Assembly (NCBI RefSeq): GCF_003688725.1
Contig: NZ_REFP01000007.1
Location: forward strand, 150,291-214,290
Reading direction: 5' to 3'
DNA: 64,000 bases
Source of the DNA: Thermoactinomyces vulgaris
GTDB lineage: Bacteria; Bacillota; Bacilli; Thermoactinomycetales; Thermoactinomycetaceae
Each line of letters begins with the position of its first letter. The first letter of the stretch is position 1. Made by a program: the position numbers and the translations under genes. The notes under the pieces were generated by a model. It had not been told where the DNA came from. It was given only the letters and a program-made list of their open reading frames with translations, and did not search any database. Below, in pieces: positions 60,849 through 64,000 of the stretch.

Positions 60849-60977
60849 ATGCCGATTTCAGATACAATACTCAAAAACTTTACTGGATCACCGGTCCGCA
60901 AGAAAGCGCGTTTGTCAAAGGATGAAGCCGGTTTGGAAGCTGAAAGAAGCGTTGAGAAAGCAGAAGTTCAATCTTGA
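60849..60977 (+). pseudogene. Diverged copy of the MFS exporter's C-terminal tail
   Basis: A 42-codon frame with GAGGA upstream ends SPVRKKARLSK, then ERSVEKAEVQS. The intact exporter ends FPVRKKKNPSK, then GSDEKVEVQS. The DNA is also alike (GTCCGCAA, TCAAAGG-TGAAG, GAAGCG-TGAGAAAG). The first ~14 residues are unrelated. It is best read as the surviving 3' end of a second, related exporter gene. It may or may not be translated. Confidence 0.5.
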
Positions 60978-60986
60978 GCAGATAAA

Positions 60987-61026
60987 GAAAGACCCTTGCT
61001 GCACAGGAAGTGGCAGGGGTCTTTCT
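60987..61026 (+). terminator. Terminator upstream of proS
   Basis: AAAGACCC-TGC and GCA-GGGTCTTT arms with a 13-nt loop, then CTT. The loop and right arm closely resemble the hairpin after proS (62618-62643). Confidence 0.75.
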
Positions 61027-61170
61027 TGCAGGATGCGTGGAATTTTTAATTCTCAGGAATGAAAGAATGGAAATAAAACAAACGCGTTGAAGAAAGAAAT
61101 GAAATATAGTAACATGAATCCACTCGGGCAGAAAATTATGAATTGAAGTACCGGAAGGGGATGATGTCGG

Positions 61171-62604
61171 ATGAGTTCCAAGAAGACTGTGTCGCAGAGC
61201 GAAGATTTTTCGGGATGGTACATAGAGACGATCAAAAAAGCGGATTTAATGGATTATTCGCCGGTCCGGGGGTGCATTGTTTTTAAACCGGCCGGATATG
61301 CGCTTTGGGAAGCGATTCAAAAAGAACTGGATGCCCGGCTGAAAGAAACGGGCCATGAAAATGCCTACTTCCCCTTGTTTATCCCGCAAAGTTTTTTCGA
61401 GAAAGAAAAGGAGCATGTGGAAGGGTTTAATCCGGAATTGCCTTGGGTGACGGAAGCCGGGGGTGATCCGCTGGAGGAAAAGCTGGCGATCCGCCCGACC
61501 TCGGAAACCATGATCGGACACATGTTTTCCAAATGGGTGAAATCGTACCGGGATTTGCCTTTGCTCATGAACCAGTGGTGCAACGTGGTCCGTTGGGAAA
61601 AACGCACGTTGCCGTTTTTGAGGACGAGCGAGTTTTTGTGGCAGGAAGGGCATACCGCTCATGCCACTGAACAGGAAGCCAAAGAAGAAACGTTTAAAAT
61701 CTTGGATTTATATGCGGAGTTTATTGAAAGCGTTTTGGCGATTCCCGTTGTCCGCGGAGAGAAAACACCTTCGGAAAAGTTTGCAGGGGCAGTCCACACT
61801 TATTCCGTGGAAGCCATGATGAAAGACGGAAAGGCGCTCCAAGCAGGAACTTCCCATTATATGGGGCAACGCTTTGCGAAAAGTTTTGATATCCAATTTA
61901 CGGATGCAAACAACCAATTGGCGTATGCATACACTACTTCCTGGGGAGTGAGCACCCGCTTGATCGGGGCATTGATTATGGTTCACGGCGACGATCAAGG
62001 ATTGGTGCTGCCGCCGCGCATTGCCCCGACACAGGTCATCATCATCCCGATCGGTGCAAAAGGCGAACGGGAGCGTGTGCTGTCTTATGCCGCACAAATC
62101 CTGGATCGATTCAAAGCGAAAGGAATCCGGGTGAAACTGGACGACCGGGATAACTACAGTCCCGGATGGAAATTTAACGAATATGAAGCGAAAGGCATCC
62201 CGCTTCGCATGGAAATCGGGCCCCGGGATGTAAATCAAGATCAGGTCGTGCTCGCACGAAGGGACACGTTGGAAAAAATCACGGTTCCTGCCGCACAAGT
62301 TTTGGAGACGGTCGATCGTCTGTTCAATGAGATTCAGGAGAACTTGTATCAACAAGCGAAAGCCAATTTTGACCGGAACACCCACATGGCGGAAACCCTT
62401 GAAGCATTGACGGATATTATCCAAACCAAGCGCGGTTTTGTCTTGTCCGGCTGGTGCGGCGATGACCGTTGTGAAGCCAAAGTGAAAGAAGAAAGCGGTG
62501 CCGTCAGCCGCAACATTCCTTTTGATCCCCCGGAAACCATGAAAACATGTGTCGCATGCGGAGAGAAAGCCAAATACACCGTCTGGTTTGCCAAGTCTTA
62601 TTAA
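61171..62604 (+). CDS. proS: Prolyl-tRNA synthetase, archaeal/eukaryal (type 3) form
   Basis: The 477-aa product lacks the editing insert of bacterial ProRS and has the short class II core. Blocks seen: FPLFIPQSFFEKEKEHVEGF, LAIRPTSETMIG (motif for Pro), NQWCNVVRWEKRT (motif 2), QEGHTAHAT, and a C-terminal zinc-like domain (GWCGDDRCEAK; CVACGEKAKYTVWFAKSY, ending in Tyr). This matches the ProS-type-3 family found in some Firmicutes. It charges tRNA-Pro. It is flanked by two similar terminators and is monocistronic. Confidence 0.95.
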   Translation: MSSKKTVSQSEDFSGWYIETIKKADLMDYSPVRGCIVFKPAGYALWEAIQKELDARLKETGHENAYFPLFIPQSFFEKEKEHVEGFNPELPWVTEAGGDPLEEKLAIRPTSETMIGHMFSKWVKSYRDLPLLMNQWCNVVRWEKRTLPFLRTSEFLWQEGHTAHATEQEAKEETFKILDLYAEFIESVLAIPVVRGEKTPSEKFAGAVHTYSVEAMMKDGKALQAGTSHYMGQRFAKSFDIQFTDANNQLAYAYTTSWGVSTRLIGALIMVHGDDQGLVLPPRIAPTQVIIIPIGAKGERERVLSYAAQILDRFKAKGIRVKLDDRDNYSPGWKFNEYEAKGIPLRMEIGPRDVNQDQVVLARRDTLEKITVPAAQVLETVDRLFNEIQENLYQQAKANFDRNTHMAETLEALTDIIQTKRGFVLSGWCGDDRCEAKVKEESGAVSRNIPFDPPETMKTCVACGEKAKYTVWFAKSY

Positions 62605-62617
62605 TGAACGGAATGCA

Positions 62618-62643
62618 CCCTGCTGCAAATAAAGTGGCAGGGG
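62618..62643 (+). terminator. Hairpin after proS
   Basis: CCCTGC and GCAGGG arms with a 14-nt loop, followed by GATTTCTT. The short T tract suggests a weaker terminator. Confidence 0.6.
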
Positions 62644-62681
62644 ATTTCTTATGAAATGGGAAGGAACGGGGGAGATGTGCC

Positions 62682-64000
62682 ATGAACGAAAAAAGACCGA
62701 GGCTCGTCATTGCCGGAACGGGGAGCGGAGTGGGCAAAACGACGGTGACCCTTGGTTTGATGGCGGCGTTTCAAAAGCGGGGGCTCAAGGTGCAGGGATT
62801 TAAGGCCGGGCCGGATTATATTGATCCGGGTTACCATACGGCGATCACCGGGCGCCCTTCCCGCAATCTGGATACTTGGATGGTGCCGGCGGAGGACATG
62901 GTGGAGATTTTTCTCAATGGCAGCCGGGATGCCGATCTTTCCATCGTAGAAGGGGTCATGGGACTGTATGACGGCAAAGATCCTTTGAGCGACAAGGGGA
63001 GCACGGCGGAGATAGCCATTTTGTTGCAAAGCCCGGTGATCCTGGTGGTGGATGTTTACAGTTTGGCGCGCAGTGCGGCGGCGGTGGTGAAGGGTTATCA
63101 GGGGTTGAATCCGTCTGTGCCCGTGGCCGGAGTGATTGCCAACCGGGCCGGAGGGGAAGGACATTTTCAGCTTGTCAAATCTGCAATTGAAAAAGAGTGC
63201 GGCATTCCGGTTTTCGGTTGGCTTCCCCCGGATCCGTCCGTTGACATCCCGGAACGCCATTTGGGTTTAATCCCTGCCCTTGAACGGGGGGAAATGGTTC
63301 CCCTGTTTGACCGGTTGGCAGAGCTCATGGAAAAAGGAGTGGATTTGGACGGTTTAAAGAAGGTTGCCGGGAATGCCCCTTTGCTTGCCGGTCCCGGGCG
63401 TCGGCTTTTTTCACAAAAACGGATGGAACCACATCCCGTCATCATCGCGGTGGCAAAAGATGCGGCTTTTCATTTTTATTATCCGGAAAATCTGGAGTTG
63501 CTGAAGCAGTACGGAGCCCGGTTGCGGTTTTTCAGCCCGCTCAAAGGCGAACCGGTGCCGGAAGAAGCCGATGGCTTGATCGTGGGTGGCGGGTTCCCGG
63601 AAGAGTTTGTCCGGGAATTATCTGCAAATGAGGAAGTGAAACGTTCTTTCCGGGAAAACATCACAAGAGGCATGCCGGCTTATGCCGAGTGCGGCGGATA
63701 CATGTATCTGACCGAGGCGATCATCGATCGAAAAGGGAAACTTCATCCGATGACGGGCGTGATCCCGGCTGTGGTCCGGATGAGTGACCGGCTGACGGCG
63801 CTGGGGTACCGGGAAGTGGAAGCCGTGACGGACAATCTGCTGCTCAAGCAAGGGGAGAAAGCGCGTGGACATGAATTTCATTATTCCACGCTGGCGATAC
63901 GAAAAGAGCAGGATGCTTGGGCTTATGAAATCAGCGGGCATGCCGGCAAACACCGGGAAGGATATGCACGGAGAAATCTTTTGGCCGGGTATACCCATCT
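62682..64000 (+). CDS. cbiA: Cobyrinate a,c-diamide synthase, incomplete at right edge
   Basis: About 439 residues are seen before the window ends; family proteins are about 460. The P-loop is GTGSGVGKTTVTLG, followed by GFKAGPDYIDPGYH and GVMGLYDG of the dethiobiotin-synthase-like amidoligase domain. The C-terminal glutaminase domain has GLIVGGGFPEEF, the nucleophile Cys in AECGGYMYL, and ARGHEFHYS. It amidates cobyrinate in B12 synthesis (CbiA/CobB). GGGGGAG precedes the ATG. Other cob genes may follow outside the window. Confidence 0.95.
   Translation, partial: MNEKRPRLVIAGTGSGVGKTTVTLGLMAAFQKRGLKVQGFKAGPDYIDPGYHTAITGRPSRNLDTWMVPAEDMVEIFLNGSRDADLSIVEGVMGLYDGKDPLSDKGSTAEIAILLQSPVILVVDVYSLARSAAAVVKGYQGLNPSVPVAGVIANRAGGEGHFQLVKSAIEKECGIPVFGWLPPDPSVDIPERHLGLIPALERGEMVPLFDRLAELMEKGVDLDGLKKVAGNAPLLAGPGRRLFSQKRMEPHPVIIAVAKDAAFHFYYPENLELLKQYGARLRFFSPLKGEPVPEEADGLIVGGGFPEEFVRELSANEEVKRSFRENITRGMPAYAECGGYMYLTEAIIDRKGKLHPMTGVIPAVVRMSDRLTALGYREVEAVTDNLLLKQGEKARGHEFHYSTLAIRKEQDAWAYEISGHAGKHREGYARRNLLAGYTH

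Noticed and set aside
1-64000. CRISPR arrays, tRNA or rRNA genes
   Set aside because: No regularly spaced repeats and no cloverleaf or rRNA signatures were seen on either strand by eye; a model-based scan was not possible.

Overview
The window comes from a spore-forming, thermophile-type member of the Bacillales, most likely a Thermoactinomycetaceae-like organism. The basis is a secreted subtilase with many stretches matching thermitase of Thermoactinomyces vulgaris, sporulation and germination genes (sspI, sleB, spoVAF, gerE), Bacillus-type gene orders (pheS-pheT-zapA-cvpA-polX, mutS2; lcfA-fadR-etfB-etfA-trxA; sdhC-sdhA-sdhB) and classic Firmicutes leader RNAs (T-box, lysine riboswitch, SAM-I riboswitch). 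The species assignment is inference from remembered protein similarity, not from a search.

Layout. 1-1961: a truncated YngK-like glycosidase, a lipoprotein and a matrixin-type metalloprotease, then a 26-codon cysteine-rich peptide gene. 1962-6836: thiD-thiE, a BdbD-BdbC disulfide-forming pair, a small Gly/Phe-rich membrane peptide, sspI, ktrA and a TrmH-family rRNA methyltransferase. 6862-17008: a Phe T-box driving pheS-pheT, then zapA, cvpA, polX, sleB and mutS2. 17038-23640: the thermitase-like protease, an aromatic-acid-exporter-like protein, a NOL1/NOP2/Sun-family RNA methyltransferase, a helix-turn-helix/TPR regulator and a Nudix remnant. 23674-30120: spoVAF, then a fatty-acid oxidation block under FadR-type operators, and thioredoxin. 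30184-36234: a membrane protein, uvrC, a DnaB-C-terminal-like protein, an acyltransferase plus carotenoid-desaturase-like pair, and tatA. 36428-45738: lysine riboswitch-lysC, an ABC peptide permease set lacking a binding protein, SAM riboswitch-metX, and the succinate dehydrogenase operon. 45786-53580: a DUF1002 protein, class I fumarase, several small regulators and enzymes, an M24 peptidase and gerE.

The accessory part is 53494-61030. The last ~130 bp of gerE, including its terminator, is repeated in direct orientation about 6 kb downstream, with a stop mutation in the second copy. Between the copies lie the 5' end of an apparent RHS/wall-associated protein gene with an in-frame TAG, a broken nonribosomal peptide synthetase module (A-PCP-E and part of a C domain, with four frame changes and one nonsense codon), one intact MFS exporter, and a dead IS110-family transposase that lost its ATG. 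Just outside are endonuclease V and remnants of MFS genes, one of which is recognisably related to the tail of the intact exporter. The window closes with an archaeal/eukaryal-type prolyl-tRNA synthetase and most of cobyrinate a,c-diamide synthase.

No tRNA, rRNA or CRISPR array was found. The strongest unusual signals are the gerE repeat-bounded NRPS graveyard, with an adenylation pocket that reads as Glu/Gln-like, the tiny cysteine-rich peptide, and an uncharacterised HExxH protein.
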